Positions 51,817-63,100 of a stretch of DNA of 64,000 bases are shown here, piece by piece; within the stretch, counting starts at the first letter, position 1, and each line of letters starts with the position of its first letter. The stretch lies in assembly GCA_964473485.1 (NCBI GenBank), contig CAYYPH010000009.1, forward strand, positions 52,974-116,973. Reading direction: 5' to 3'. Below the pieces are notes generated by a model, which did not search any database, had not been told where the DNA came from, and saw nothing but the letters and a program-made list of their open reading frames with translations. The translations under genes were made by a program, and so were the position numbers. This DNA is from CAIVAT01 sp964473485. GTDB taxonomy: Bacteria > Bacteroidota > Bacteroidia > Bacteroidales > FEN-979.

Positions 51817-53463
51817 TCAACAATGTGCCGGAACTTTTACTGAATCCGCTGCGCTTTTCCTGGCGGTCATCCGTTCATTCAGGGCCTGTTCGCCGGTGAT
51901 TTCGAGTCGTTTCAGCGTTTCTTCGGTGGCCGCCACAATATAGTCTTTCTGTTTCCTGAAATGAATATACATGGCCGCGAGGTTGACGGCTGCCTCGATC
52001 CCAAGGGGGTTTCTGAGGATCACGGTGAAAAACATCCGCCAGTAAAGCAGTCCCGTATCCCGCGAAAAACCCGCCCTCCGGCATACCCTCAGGAACGACC
52101 GCATGTAGATGAGCCAGGTTGCGAAGGAGGGTTTATGCCGGTATTTTGGCCGTATGTTCAGGCTGGTGTAGATCACCCTCCGGTAATAATGGGCCGGGCT
52201 GTAAACCGTATCGATGACTTTGATGTAATTCCTGAAGATCTCCGAGCGCGGGACCAGGGTGATAAAGTTCAGCCCGCTGGTCATCTGGTCGATATCCCCG
52301 TCGGTGACCGACTGCGAGGCTTCGTGGAAAAGCCGGCCCTCGGCTTCGAGCCGGCGTGTCAGCTGGGTGTTCGGCAGGGCGTACAACAGGCCGATCATGG
52401 CCATCGATATTCCCGATGCCTGGATGGAGTCGATCATGTTCGAAGCAATCCGGCTGCTTTCACTGTCGAACCCGATGATGTACCCGCCGTTGCTGACCAT
52501 TCCGTATGAAAGTATCTTCCTGACCGCTTCTGTGACCGGCCGGTTGACATTCTGGTTTTTGTTGTTCAGGGCCAGGGTGTCATTCTCGGGAGTTTCAATG
52601 CCCAGGAATACGTAACGGAAATCGCAATCCTGCATCAGTTGCAGCAGTTCGTCGTCATCGGCCAGGTTTACAGAGGCTTCCGTGGTAAAATAGAAGGGGT
52701 GTTTATGTTCTGCCGACCACCGTTTGATCTCCCGCAGTAACTCCTTGACCTTTTTCTTGTTGCCGATGAAATTGTCGTCGACCATGTCGATGTGCCCGCG
52801 GTAACCAAGGTCGTAGAGGGTTTGCAGTTCCCGCAGGATCTGTTCGTTGGACTTAAAGCGCGGGGTTCTTCCGAAGAGTTCGATGACATCGCAGAATTCG
52901 CAGTTGAAGGGACAACCCCGGATAAACTGCATGCCGATCATGATGTAGGTGCCAAAACGGATCAGGTCGTACCGGGGGACAACCGCCTCGAGCATGTTGG
53001 CCCGCTGAGCCGATGAATAGATCCCGGATTTCGCCCCGTCTTCAAGATCGGCGAGGAACATGGGAATGGTGACCTCACCCTCGCCTAAGACCAGGAAATC
53101 AGCATCCACGTAAAGGTCGGGCTGTGACGTGGGATCCGGTCCGCCCGCCACCACCCGCCGGTCCAGGTCATGCGCCCTGCGTATTAACTCAAGCATGCTC
53201 TTTTGCTGGGGGAGCATACCCCCGGTGCACACGATGTCGGCCCAGAGGATATGCTCGTCGAGCAACGGTTCCACGTTCTCGTCGATCAGCGTGAAGGACC
53301 ACTGCTGCGGAAGAAGGGCTGCAACGGTCAGAAGCCCGAGCGGTGCGGCGGGATACTTCGCCCCCACGATTTCGCATACGTCCTGGTAATTCCAGAAGCT
53401 GAACGCGGAAAATTTGGTCTGCACGAGCAGACAGTTAACGGATCCCGATGGTATGTTTTTCAT
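51817..53463 (-). CDS. B12-binding-type radical SAM protein with DUF4070
   Basis: 548 residues from the Met at 53463 (MKNIPSGSVNCLLVQTKFSAF); the frame opens 14 codons earlier. An N-terminal cobalamin-binding-like domain (about 25-150) without an obvious DxHxxG is followed by the radical SAM domain with the cluster motif CPFNCEFC near residue 190, and then DUF4070 (about 370-480, YYRRVIYTSLNIRPKYRHKP). Known relatives include hopanoid-methylating enzymes, but most are uncharacterised. Substrate unknown. Stands alone between two gaps of about 180 and 235 bp without evident features. Confidence 0.88.
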   Translation of the reverse strand: MKNIPSGSVNCLLVQTKFSAFSFWNYQDVCEIVGAKYPAAPLGLLTVAALLPQQWSFTLIDENVEPLLDEHILWADIVCTGGMLPQQKSMLELIRRAHDLDRRVVAGGPDPTSQPDLYVDADFLVLGEGEVTIPMFLADLEDGAKSGIYSSAQRANMLEAVVPRYDLIRFGTYIMIGMQFIRGCPFNCEFCDVIELFGRTPRFKSNEQILRELQTLYDLGYRGHIDMVDDNFIGNKKKVKELLREIKRWSAEHKHPFYFTTEASVNLADDDELLQLMQDCDFRYVFLGIETPENDTLALNNKNQNVNRPVTEAVRKILSYGMVSNGGYIIGFDSESSRIASNMIDSIQASGISMAMIGLLYALPNTQLTRRLEAEGRLFHEASQSVTDGDIDQMTSGLNFITLVPRSEIFRNYIKVIDTVYSPAHYYRRVIYTSLNIRPKYRHKPSFATWLIYMRSFLRVCRRAGFSRDTGLLYWRMFFTVILRNPLGIEAAVNLAAMYIHFRKQKDYIVAATEETLKRLEITGEQALNERMTARKSAADSVKVPAHC

Positions 53464-53740
53464 GAAATGATTGCGGTTGACGGCTGGGGCAATGAAACCC
53501 TGCACCCGGGAATGGAAAACCGGTCCGGGGAAAGAGGAATTTTGCAGGCAGTGCCGTGTTTTTCGTAGAAACGTGTATTAATAAAGGGAATGGGATTATC
53601 CCATAGCCTGCTTAAATGAAAGGAGTTAGATTTTCACAGGCCTTCGGAGAGTAAGGCAATGGCCGGAAGAACTAAGTTCTTTATAAAAGTGTGCAAATAT
53701 ACGTAAAAGATTGACAGAACGGTTTGACGGGCCTGTTGAT

Positions 53741-54499
53741 TTACATCAATCCCTTGTTTTTCAAATCGATAATTACATCCCAGATTGATGTCATCCCCGA
53801 CTTTTTGATTATATTCGACCGGTGTGTGTCGATCGTGTGAACGCTTCGGTAAAAATGCTTCGCAATCTGTTCACTGTTCAATCCCGCTTCAATGTGCTGC
53901 AGGATCCGCAATTCGGTTGGTGTATAAATATTGCCCGTTTCGAGTAGCTGCCGGTCGGGGAACCGGAATGCCGACAGGTCGTTTCCTGCGTAGTAATGAA
54001 ACCTCCTTGGCGATTTCCTGGACCAGGAGATGTCGGTAAGGACCATCAGCATGTAGACAGTTTCGCTTGGAATGGAAGAGTAGAACAAATACCCCTGGTA
54101 TAACAGGTTCATCGGATCACCTTCCATTTTCCTGGCCCTGACGTTGGTCGAGATGATCCCGTACCCCTCTCTTTGCCGGAGCAATTCCATGCCGATGCTG
54201 ATCAGTTTTAACCTTGCAAGCTGGTGTCGCCGAATGTCATCCGGATGGGTAAGGGATAAGATGACCGCCGGGTCGACCTTCTCAGGTTCCATGCCGATCA
54301 CGTCGACACTCCGGGGGTTGACATACAGGAATTGCAACCGGATGACATCGGCCATGTAAAAGAACTGGTTGTTGGCCTGCGCCAGCTTTGTGGCTTCAAT
54401 CACCATAGGATCATTCTGGCTGATATTGAGAAATCCGCCTGGCAGGAATCTGTCAACAAACTTGAGATAGAGGCTGTAATCCCTGGGATTTGGCATCAT
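53741..54499 (-). CDS. PAS domain LuxR-family transcriptional regulator (copy 2)
   Basis: 252 residues, paralogue of 7506-8264 along its whole length (NNQFFYMADV, LTHPDDIRRH, HYYAGNDLSAFRFPD). C-terminal LuxR HTH with ELRILQHIEAGLNSEQIAKHF and TIDTHRSNIIKKSG. The recognition helices of the two copies differ (TVFTHRRN versus TIDTHRSN), so their sites may overlap but need not be equal. No ATAC-N10-GTAT dyad is near; the promoter region instead has TGTACA motifs. Confidence 0.88.
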   Translation of the reverse strand: MMPNPRDYSLYLKFVDRFLPGGFLNISQNDPMVIEATKLAQANNQFFYMADVIRLQFLYVNPRSVDVIGMEPEKVDPAVILSLTHPDDIRRHQLARLKLISIGMELLRQREGYGIISTNVRARKMEGDPMNLLYQGYLFYSSIPSETVYMLMVLTDISWSRKSPRRFHYYAGNDLSAFRFPDRQLLETGNIYTPTELRILQHIEAGLNSEQIAKHFYRSVHTIDTHRSNIIKKSGMTSIWDVIIDLKNKGLM

Positions 54500-54626
54500 C
54501 TGACCGGTTGATGTGTAAATGGTTGCTTAGTATCAATTCCGTCCAGGAGCCCCACGCCCGTTTGAAGGAAGTGTCTACTACCGGCTCTCCGCAAATAAAA
54601 CGTTCCGCACTGCCTGAACCAAGACG

Positions 54627-54634
54627 CAAATTTA
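54627..54634 (-). promoter_or_regulatory. -7 box TAAATTTG of the second LuxR gene
   Basis: Perfect TAnnTTTG match on the minus strand, 127 bp before the ATG at 54499. Confidence 0.45.
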
Positions 54635-54698
54635 CCGAGTCCCGGCCAATTTCGGGAGTGGTTTAACCGGAAAAGGACCCATGAAACAAGGGAAATGA

Positions 54699-54803
54699 CC
54701 TGTACATTTACTGTACAAGGGCCAGTATTGGGAGCCATTTCAGGAAAAACCACCTGAACGGGTGGCCAGAAGGAGGCAAACACCTGCCCTTTTTTGGCAG
54801 GTG
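54699..54803. promoter_or_regulatory. TGTACA pair and two hairpins in a divergent regulatory region
   Basis: The 387-bp gap 54500-54886 separates the divergent LuxR and TPR sensor genes. It holds CC-TGTACA-TTTAC-TGTACA-AGG at 54699-54720, a CCACC/GGTGG inverted repeat at 54747-54762, and an 8-bp perfect hairpin CACCTGCC/GGCAGGTG at 54781-54803 around a T-rich loop. The TGTACAgG element recurs in the promoter at 56734-56787. Confidence 0.5.
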
Positions 54804-54854
54804 GAACCGTGAATATTTACAGGACGTATTCCTGCACCTTAAATCATTTTTCAC

Positions 54855-54862
54855 TACTTTTG
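54855..54862 (+). promoter_or_regulatory. -7 box TACTTTTG of the TPR sensor gene
   Basis: Perfect TAnnTTTG match 24 bp before the ATG at 54887. It supports that start against the upstream in-frame ATG at 54794. Confidence 0.6.
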
Positions 54863-54886
54863 TCAAAACAACGGTCTGGCAGGGAT

Positions 54887-56629
54887 ATGATCCTGGTATC
54901 AAACAAATTGCTCCTTCGAATTGCATGCTCGGTCTTACTGGGCGGGTTGTTCACCTTTACGCAGGGGCAATCGGACAAAACGGCCGACAGCCTGGAGAAA
55001 GTCCTCGCCAGCAGCCAGGATCCAGGACAGAGCGTTAAGTTGATGCTGAAATTTTCCAGTCATTTCTTGTCGAGAGACATGCCTCAGGCCCTTGTTTACG
55101 CCCAAAAGGCTTATGAAATGGCTGAAAGCTCCCCTGACAAGTCCGACAAACCCCATGCAAGCATGATGCTGGCAAAGGTATATTTCCTCTCCTCCGACCT
55201 GGGCCGGGCAATGGAATTTGCCACCCGTGCGAAAAACCAGGCCGAAGCGCAGGGGCTGGACTTGGAAACAGCCCAGGCACTGGATGCGATCGGGATGATT
55301 TTTTACGACATAGGAGATCAGACCAAAAGCTCGGAGAACTTCTTCACCAGCCTAAAGATCTATGAAAAACTGAATGATCAGATCGGGATCGGCGCTAATT
55401 TCTGCCGTATCGGGACGCTCTACTATGACCAGGATGACTATGACAGGGCGATTGAATATTACCAGAAATCGATCGATCTGGCCCGCAAGATGAACCACCA
55501 GGAGGGTATTGCCAGCAACCTGCACAACCTGGCCAAAGTGTATAACAAGAAAAAAGAATATGGTGAGGCCTTAAAATATTTCCAGGAAGCCCTGCAAATC
55601 AATCTTGAACAGCAGAATTCCTACCTGGCTGCATCAAATTATCTGAGTATTGCCGAGGTTTACCTCACCATGAAACAATATGGGGATGCCATTAAAAACG
55701 TGAATAAGGCCAGTGTGATCTTTGAGGCGATCGGAAACAAGTTGCGCCTGGTAAAGTGCGAGATGACCCTGAGCTACATCTATTTTGAACAAGGACAATT
55801 CGGCCAGAGTGAAACGAGGGCCCTGAACGCACTCCACATCGCACAGGGCAACCGGTACCGCGACATCATCGTGTCGGCCTCGGAAACGCTCAACAGGATC
55901 TACCTTTCAAGGCAGGATTCGGCGAGGGCCTTCCGGTATTTTATCCTTGCGGAACAGTACAGAGACAGCCTGGCCCTGGACGAAAAGCAAAAAACGTTGT
56001 CAAAATATGAACTGCAGTACCAGTTCGAGAAAAATGAACAACGGATGAAAGAGGCCAAACAACGGAGAAATATAACCATCGGAGTTATATCGGGTTTTCT
56101 TTTTTTCAGCATTGTCATTATTTTCCTGATCTGGAAGCAGATGCGCCTTAGGGAGAAGAAGCAGCAGCTGGAGAAGGAGAACTACGAAAAGGAGCTGGAG
56201 TTCAAAAACAAGGAATTGGTGCTCAATGTGATGTCGTTAATGAAGAAAAACGAGATGCTCACCGAGATCTCCGAGAAACTGCTGCGTGTCGAGGGAGAGG
56301 TGCCGACCGACGAAGGCAAGGCCACCATCAGGCGGGTGACCATGGAGTTGCAGAAAAGCCAGGAAGATGAGGTGCTGAAGGAATTCTCCACCCGTTTCAA
56401 GGAGGTTCACAGCGAATTCTACGATAAACTCCTGAATAAATATCCCACCCTGACTCCCAACGAACTGAAATTATGCGCTTTCCTGCGGCTGAACATGTCG
56501 TCGAAAGACATCGCCGCACTGACCGGCCAGCGTGTTAGCTCCCTTGAGACAGCCCGGTACCGCCTCCGCCAGAAACTGGGGATCTCCAACGAGGATGTGA
56601 ACCTCATTACCTTTCTTTCACAGTTCTGA
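54887..56629 (+). CDS. TPR sensor protein with membrane helix, coiled coil and C-terminal HTH
   Basis: 580 residues from the ATG at 54887 (signal peptide cut near FTQGQ). Eight or so tetratricopeptide repeats (about 40-385), e.g. AIEYYQKSIDLARKMNHQEG. One membrane helix at about 400-420 (GVISGFLFFSIVIIFLIW), a Lys/Glu coiled coil (about 425-450), and a LuxR-like HTH at the end (LTPNELKLCAFLRLNMSSKDIA). This is the Bacteroidota membrane-bound one-component regulator: periplasmic TPRs sense a protein or ligand, the cytoplasmic HTH acts on DNA. It may regulate the T9SS protein genes next to it (inference). Confidence 0.88.
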   Translation: MILVSNKLLLRIACSVLLGGLFTFTQGQSDKTADSLEKVLASSQDPGQSVKLMLKFSSHFLSRDMPQALVYAQKAYEMAESSPDKSDKPHASMMLAKVYFLSSDLGRAMEFATRAKNQAEAQGLDLETAQALDAIGMIFYDIGDQTKSSENFFTSLKIYEKLNDQIGIGANFCRIGTLYYDQDDYDRAIEYYQKSIDLARKMNHQEGIASNLHNLAKVYNKKKEYGEALKYFQEALQINLEQQNSYLAASNYLSIAEVYLTMKQYGDAIKNVNKASVIFEAIGNKLRLVKCEMTLSYIYFEQGQFGQSETRALNALHIAQGNRYRDIIVSASETLNRIYLSRQDSARAFRYFILAEQYRDSLALDEKQKTLSKYELQYQFEKNEQRMKEAKQRRNITIGVISGFLFFSIVIIFLIWKQMRLREKKQQLEKENYEKELEFKNKELVLNVMSLMKKNEMLTEISEKLLRVEGEVPTDEGKATIRRVTMELQKSQEDEVLKEFSTRFKEVHSEFYDKLLNKYPTLTPNELKLCAFLRLNMSSKDIAALTGQRVSSLETARYRLRQKLGISNEDVNLITFLSQF

Positions 56630-56733
56630 TCCATTTTCAACCCCGCAGGCGCGCGTTCGGGCATGACGGTTGACCGGTGCCCATCCTACAATTATTTTAC
56701 TGTTATTCAATTAGATACTTCCTCAAGACCGGC

Positions 56734-56787
56734 CCTGTACAGGAAAAGTACAGGCTGATTTCCTTTGCCTGACAGGTTTTGTACAGG
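56734..56787 (+). promoter_or_regulatory. Four GTACAGG-type half-sites at 11-bp steps
   Basis: GTACAGG ends at 56743, 56754 and 56787, and the variant GACAGG ends at 56776: steps of 11, 22 and 11 bp. The array ends 7 bp before the TTTG at 56795-56798, which is 20 bp before AAACTTTG at 56819-56826. This placement is that of an activator bound just upstream of the -33 element. Confidence 0.55.
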
Positions 56788-56794
56788 TCGTTTA

Positions 56795-56826
56795 TTTGCG
56801 TTGGCCTTTTTTCAGCGCAAACTTTG
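56795..56826 (+). promoter_or_regulatory. Promoter: TTTG, 20 bp, AAACTTTG
   Basis: -33 TTTG at 56795-56798 and a 5-of-6 -7 box at 56819-56826, 37 bp before the ATG at 56864. It is the probable promoter of the small gene and the giant T9SS gene. Confidence 0.5.
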
Positions 56827-56863
56827 CATCACCGTTCAGGAACACCTCCGTAATCTTCAACCG

Positions 56864-57136
56864 ATGCAAAAGAAACCACTCACCGACCCGGCCAGCCAAG
56901 CCATACCTGACCATAATCCCATCGGAACTGCAAATTTGCCGCCCGGCCCGAATTCGGTAAATCCTTATCCCGACCCTGAAGACGCAGTGGGATCCGCCGG
57001 GGAAGAGGCGGCTGAACAGGATACAGAAGAAACGGAACAGGAGAGCGACCAATCCATCCTAGACTACATTGAAAGGAAAAAATTACAGAACAAGATCCTA
57101 CAGGAGATCATCGATAAACTGAAAACCACGAAATAA
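56864..57136 (+). CDS. Small acidic hypothetical protein
   Basis: 90 residues from the ATG at 56864; an upstream in-frame ATG at 56765 precedes the promoter and is rejected. No signal peptide. A Pro/Asn-rich first half is followed by an acidic helix (GEEAAEQDTEETEQESDQSILD) and a short Lys/Glu helix. It lies 34 bp before the T9SS gene and probably shares its transcript. No family recognised. Confidence 0.55.
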   Translation: MQKKPLTDPASQAIPDHNPIGTANLPPGPNSVNPYPDPEDAVGSAGEEAAEQDTEETEQESDQSILDYIERKKLQNKILQEIIDKLKTTK

Positions 57137-57170
57137 AAGCACAACCAAACAACCACTCTAAAAACAAACC

Positions 57171-60100
57171 ATGAAAAACACAATGCTGATTACCCTTGCA
57201 GTCCTGGTGTTAAGCCAGGTCGGATTTGCACAACTGACCGGGAACAAGAACATCCCGGGAGATTATCCCACCGTGGAGCAGGCCATTGCCGCGTTGAATG
57301 TATCCGGTGCAGGTCCTGGCGGCGTTACCTTCAAGGTAGCGGCCGGTCATACCGAGACCTTCGGTTCCCTTACCTCAGGACTGATCACCACTGCAACCGG
57401 TTCATCCTCGAACCCCATCGTATTTCAGAAAAGCGGAACAGGGACCAACCCGGTCATCAACGCTTATGCGAATGCCCCGGGCGTTACCGATTATATCATT
57501 GCACTTGCAGGCACCGATTACCTCACGTTCGACGGTATCAACCTGCAGGAGACCTCGGGGGCTGTTGAGTGGGGAATTGCGATCCTGAAGACTTCGGGCA
57601 CCGATGGATCCAACCATATTACTATCAGGAACGGCACCATCACCTTGAACATTTACAGCACGGAGACCACCGGCATCTATGCCGCCAACCACACCCCTTT
57701 TTCCACCAACCCGCTGACGGTGACAGATGTCGCGGGTACCAACTCTGGTCTGAAGATCTACAACATGGACATCCTGAACTGTTATCGAGGCATCTACCTT
57801 GAAGGTTACGATGATCCTGCCAGTCCGTACCAGTTTTATGACCAGAACAACGAGATCGGCAAAGACGGGACAAACAACATCAACAACGTGGGAGGAGACT
57901 ACGTTTCGGCATACGGGATTTTTGCCAAATCCCAGAACAACCTGAAGGTCGCCAACAACCATATCACCAGCAGCATGGGAGGCGACGGCACCCCTTATGG
58001 GATTTACCTGACCGGCGCCAAGAATGCCAGTTACGATCTCTATAATAATTATGTGAGCATGCAGTTCACGGGGGGCGCCACCACTTCCTTTTACCCGATC
58101 TACTCCGACATGGGCGCCAACGGGGTCAGCAATACTGTGAATGTGTACAACAACACGGTGACCAACTGCACCTTCGAAACGGTCTCCACTGCCACCATCT
58201 CATATATGTACCTGGAAAACCTCGGGGTCACCGCCAATATTTATGGTAACACCGTGAGCAACAACACTGCCGGCTCCGCATCGGCCACGGCGACCGGTCG
58301 AATCAACTACCTCTTTTGCCGGAAAGCGTCGACCAACATGGGGCCCGTCAACTTTTACAACAATTCCGTGACCGGCAATTCACGCATACAGTCTGTACCT
58401 GCAGGGGGCCAGACCCATTTTGCCGCCGTTACGGGCACAGGCACCCTGTTGAACATGTATGGCAATGCCGTTACAAACAACGTGGTGGCATCCAACAGTG
58501 GGACCTACCTGCTGAATGTGTCTCTCGATATTGCCGAGAGAAACGTTTACAACAACACGATCTCCGATATCTCTATGGCCGAGGGCACTGTTTACGGCAT
58601 TTACAATTACAATGTAACCGCCAACAGCGGAATCGGCAGATTCTACCAGAACAAAGTTCAGAACATCGAGGGGACCGCATTGACCAACAGTGTCTCGGGT
58701 ATTTACAACACGGCACAGGGAAGCATCACTTATTATTACAACAATATGGTAGGCGACCTCCGCACCACCGGGGTCACCTACAACTTTCCAAGCCTGGTCG
58801 GATTCTACCTGAACCAGGGCTCAGCCGGGTTCTACAACAATACGATTTACCTCAATGGCACCTCCTCGGGCGACAACTTCAACTCATCCGCGGTTTTTTC
58901 AGGCACCTCCTCCAACTGGCTCGATTTACGGAACAACATCCTGGTCAACACCTCCACCCCCAATGGCACGGGCAAGACCACGGCCATCCGGTTCAGCTAC
59001 ACCTCCCTCGCAAATTTTTCGGAATTATCGAACTACAATGACCTGTTTGCCGGCACCCCTGGTGCCTCTAACCTGATCTTTTACGACGGGACCACCGGTT
59101 CCCAGACCCTTATCGACTACAAGACCTACATGACCCCGAGGGAGCTGCAGTCGGTGTCGGTGCTGCCCCCGTTCATGAGCTCGACGACGGGATCGATGAA
59201 CCTGCACATGAAGACCAATGTGGCCACTGCTGTCGAGGCCGGGGGTTTTACGGTATCGTCGCCGGTTTCCGTCATCAATGATTACGACGGCGATGCCAGG
59301 TATCCCAATGCCGGTTACCCGGTGAACGCCCTGTATCCGCCCAAAGCCCCCGACATGGGCGCCGATGAGTTCGGGGGAACGCCCAACGACCTTATGCCCC
59401 CTGCCATCACCTTCACCCCGCTGGGAAACACCTACCACAACCCCGTGGGAGGGAATGCACGCACGCTGACCGTTGTCATTACCGACGGCACGGGCGTTCC
59501 GGTATCCGGCAACGGGCTGCCGATGCTTTACTGGAAGAAGAATTCATTTTCCTACCAGGGGGTCCAGGGGATCTTTATCTCCGGCAATACCTATTCCTTC
59601 ACTTTCGGCGCAGGGACCACGCTGGGTGATGTTGTCTCGTATTACATCGTGGCCCAGGACCTGGTCACCATGCCAAACGTGGGAGCCAACCCCTGGCAGG
59701 GTGCAGGCTACACCACCGCCAACCCGCCGGCAGTCAGCGTGCCCCCGACGAACCCTTATTCCTACACCATCCTGACCGGTATTTCCGGGATCTTCCATGT
59801 CGGTGTCGGCAAGAACTACACGACCCTCACGGCTGCGGCAGCCGACATCAACGCCAAGATCATCAGCGGGCCGGTCACCCTAGTCCTGGATGATGCCGCC
59901 TACCCTTCGGAACAATACCCGGTAATCTTCAACGGCAATTCGGGATCGAGCTCCGTCAACACCCTGACCATCAAACCCAATGTCAATACCTCGCCCCTCT
60001 TTTCCGGGGCCATGACCAACAATGCACTCATCGGGCTCAACGGGATCGACTACCTGGTCATCGACGGGTCGAACAACGGCACGAACACCCGAAACCTGAC

Positions 60101-63100
60101 CATCGAAAACACCAGCACCGGCAGCGGGGCCTTTGGAATTCTTTTCATGGGCAACCCGGGCAACGATCCTTCAACCAATGTGACCATCAGGAACTGCAGG
60201 ATCAAGTCGACCCCGGTGCATGCATCGTCCTCAACGACCGCCCCGATCAGGTTTTCGAACGAAACCGGCGGGCATGACAACTGCACCATCGAGAACAACC
60301 TGATCATCGGGGGATTCGACGGCATTTACCTTATCGGCAAGTCAGGCTCTATCATCCAGAACACCCACATCCTCAACAACATGATCGGCTCTTACCTGGA
60401 TGCGGAAGCCATCACGCACCACGGGGTTTTTATCGCTTATGCCAATAATACCCTGGTGGAGGGCAACGAGATCATGGGCCCCTTCAGTGGCTCGCTGAAT
60501 ACCGGACAGACCGGCGTTTACATGTGGCAGGGAGCCACCGCCACCAAGATCAGGAGGAACAGGATCCACGATTTCTATCACAATTCAGATGACGGCTGGG
60601 GCGCTTCGGGGATCTGGTATTCATCCGACGGATCTACCGTGACCGAGATCTCCAACAATTCGATCTACGATATCAAGGCTCCGGGCATCAACCCGGGCGT
60701 GGGACAAAACATCACCTACGGGATCTTTATCCGCTCGGGCGGAAATGTGAAGATCCTTCACAACAGCATCAACCTGACCGGTCCCTGGCTCTCGACCCAG
60801 TGGGACGCCTCTTCGGCCTGTCTCGGATTTTATTACCAGGCCACGGGCGGCAACTTTGAGGTCAGGAACAACATCCTGCGCAACGGCACGGTGCCCACCA
60901 CCATCCCCGGGTCCCCCTGGAGCAAGGCCTACGGGATCATGGTCAGCCTGAACCCTTCGGGCATGTTCACTGCCCTCGACAACAACGACTATTACATCGA
61001 CGGCTACAACGGAATGATCGCCCAACAGTATACCAACGGCATCGGGACCCTCGTGAACTATCCCACCCTGGCCGACTGGCAGGCCTATACCGGCATGGAG
61101 GCCAACTCGGCGACGATCAACCCTGCCTTCACTTCACCCACCAACCTGCTGCCAACTGCGGCAGCCCTGAACAACATGGGTTTCTACCTTTCCTCGGTTC
61201 CCACGGACATCACCGGGAAGATGCGCAACAACCCGTCGGACATGGGTGCCTTTGAATTCGGCAACGATCCGTTCGTTTACACGCTTTCAAGCAATTCCGT
61301 TACCTACAGCAGCGCCGTTGTGACCGGATCGGCCAATGCGGCGGGCGGCAGTGTAACGACCTTCTTTGACTTCGGGACCACCACCAATTATGGCTCGTCG
61401 GTTGCCGCATCACCATCGAGCGTTGGCGGAGGCTTAACCACCCCGATGCAGGCGGCGCTGACCGGGCTTGCCTATTCCACCACCTATCATTACCGGGCGC
61501 GCTCGGTGTCGGGCACCGGCGTGATCTCTTATGGCGTCGATTCAACATTTACCACGCCGGCCGCTCCCCCGTCGGTCATCACGACCGCCGCAAGCGCCAT
61601 CACCGCGGTTGCGGCCACCCTGAACGGAACGGTGAATGCCAATAACCTGGCCACCACGGTAACCTTTGAATACGGGTTGACGACCGCTTATGGAACCGTG
61701 GTTGCCGCCACACCCGGAACCCTGTCGTCGACCACGGCCACCGCAGTCCTGGCCCAACTGACCGGATTGGTGCCCAACACCACCTACCATTTCAGGGTGA
61801 TCGCTTCCAGTTCCGCCGGGACCACTTACGGGAATGACATGACCTTCGCGACCAGCATCATTGCACCGCTGGTAGTGACCAACCTGGCCAGCGTGACCAC
61901 CAATTCGGCCCAGCTGAACGGCACTGTGACCGCCAACAATGCGACCACCACCGTTACCTTTCAATGGGGATTGACCACCGCCTACGGGAACACCATCAAT
62001 GCCACGCCCTTCACCGTAAATGGCATGGCACCGACACCCGTCACGGCAGCACTGAACGGCCTGCCACCGAACACCACCTACCATTTCCGCTGCGTCGGCG
62101 TAAATGCGGCAGGAACCATTTACGGGAACGACCAGACCTTCACCACCAGCTGTGTTGATCCCATCATCACGATCGCCGGGCCGAACACCGCATGCGCCGG
62201 ATTCGGCAACTTTGTCTACACCACCGAAGCGGGCAATACAAACTACCAGTGGAATGTTTCGGCAGGAGGAACCATCACCTCCGGTGCCGGCACCAATGCC
62301 ATCACGGTGACGTGGAATGCGACCGGCGCCCAGAACGTCAGTGTCAACTACCAGAACTCGCTGGGTTGTTCCGCATCGGCCCCCACCGTGTTCGCGGTGA
62401 CCGTGAATGCATCGCCGGTACCCGTGATCACCGGCCCGGCCTCGGCCTGTGCGGCAACGACCAATAACACCTACACCACCCAGGCCGGCATGACCGGGTA
62501 CACCTGGACCGTGTCGGCCGGCGGCACCATCACCGCAGGTGCCGGTACCAACGCCATTACCGTGACCTGGAATGTGACCGGCGCCCAGACCGTCAGCGTC
62601 AACTATACCAATGCCAGCGCATGTGCCGCCCCTGCACCTGCTGTTTATAATGTTTCGGTCAACCCGCTTCCGGCCCCCACCATCACGGGCGCCGCCAGCC
62701 TTTGCGCCAACTCAGGGTACGCCACCTACACCACGCAAACCGGTTTCTCCGGGTATACCTGGACCGTATCGGCCGGAGGCACCATTGTCTCGGGGCAGGG
62801 AACCAGCGCCGTACAGGTCAACTGGACCACCGCCGGCGCCCAGAGCGTCTCGGTCAACTATGCCAACGCCTTCGGTTGCTTCGCAGCCGCACCCTCCGTA
62901 TTTAACGTCAACGTCAACGGGGCACCTGCCGCCGCCGGGCCTGTTACCGGTACTTCGGCCGTCTGCGGCGGTGCCATGGGCGTGGCCTACTCCTGCGCCC
63001 CCATCAGCGGCGCCACCTACTATGTATGGAACCTCCCCGCCGGTGCCACCATCGCTTCCGGTGCAGGAACCACCAACATCACCGTCGACTTTGCCGCAAA

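Noticed and set aside
57402..57962. 186-codon minus frame within the giant gene, and similar frames at 58316-59041 and 62611-63315
   Set aside because: All are shadows of the T9SS protein, whose repeated domains prove the plus frame.
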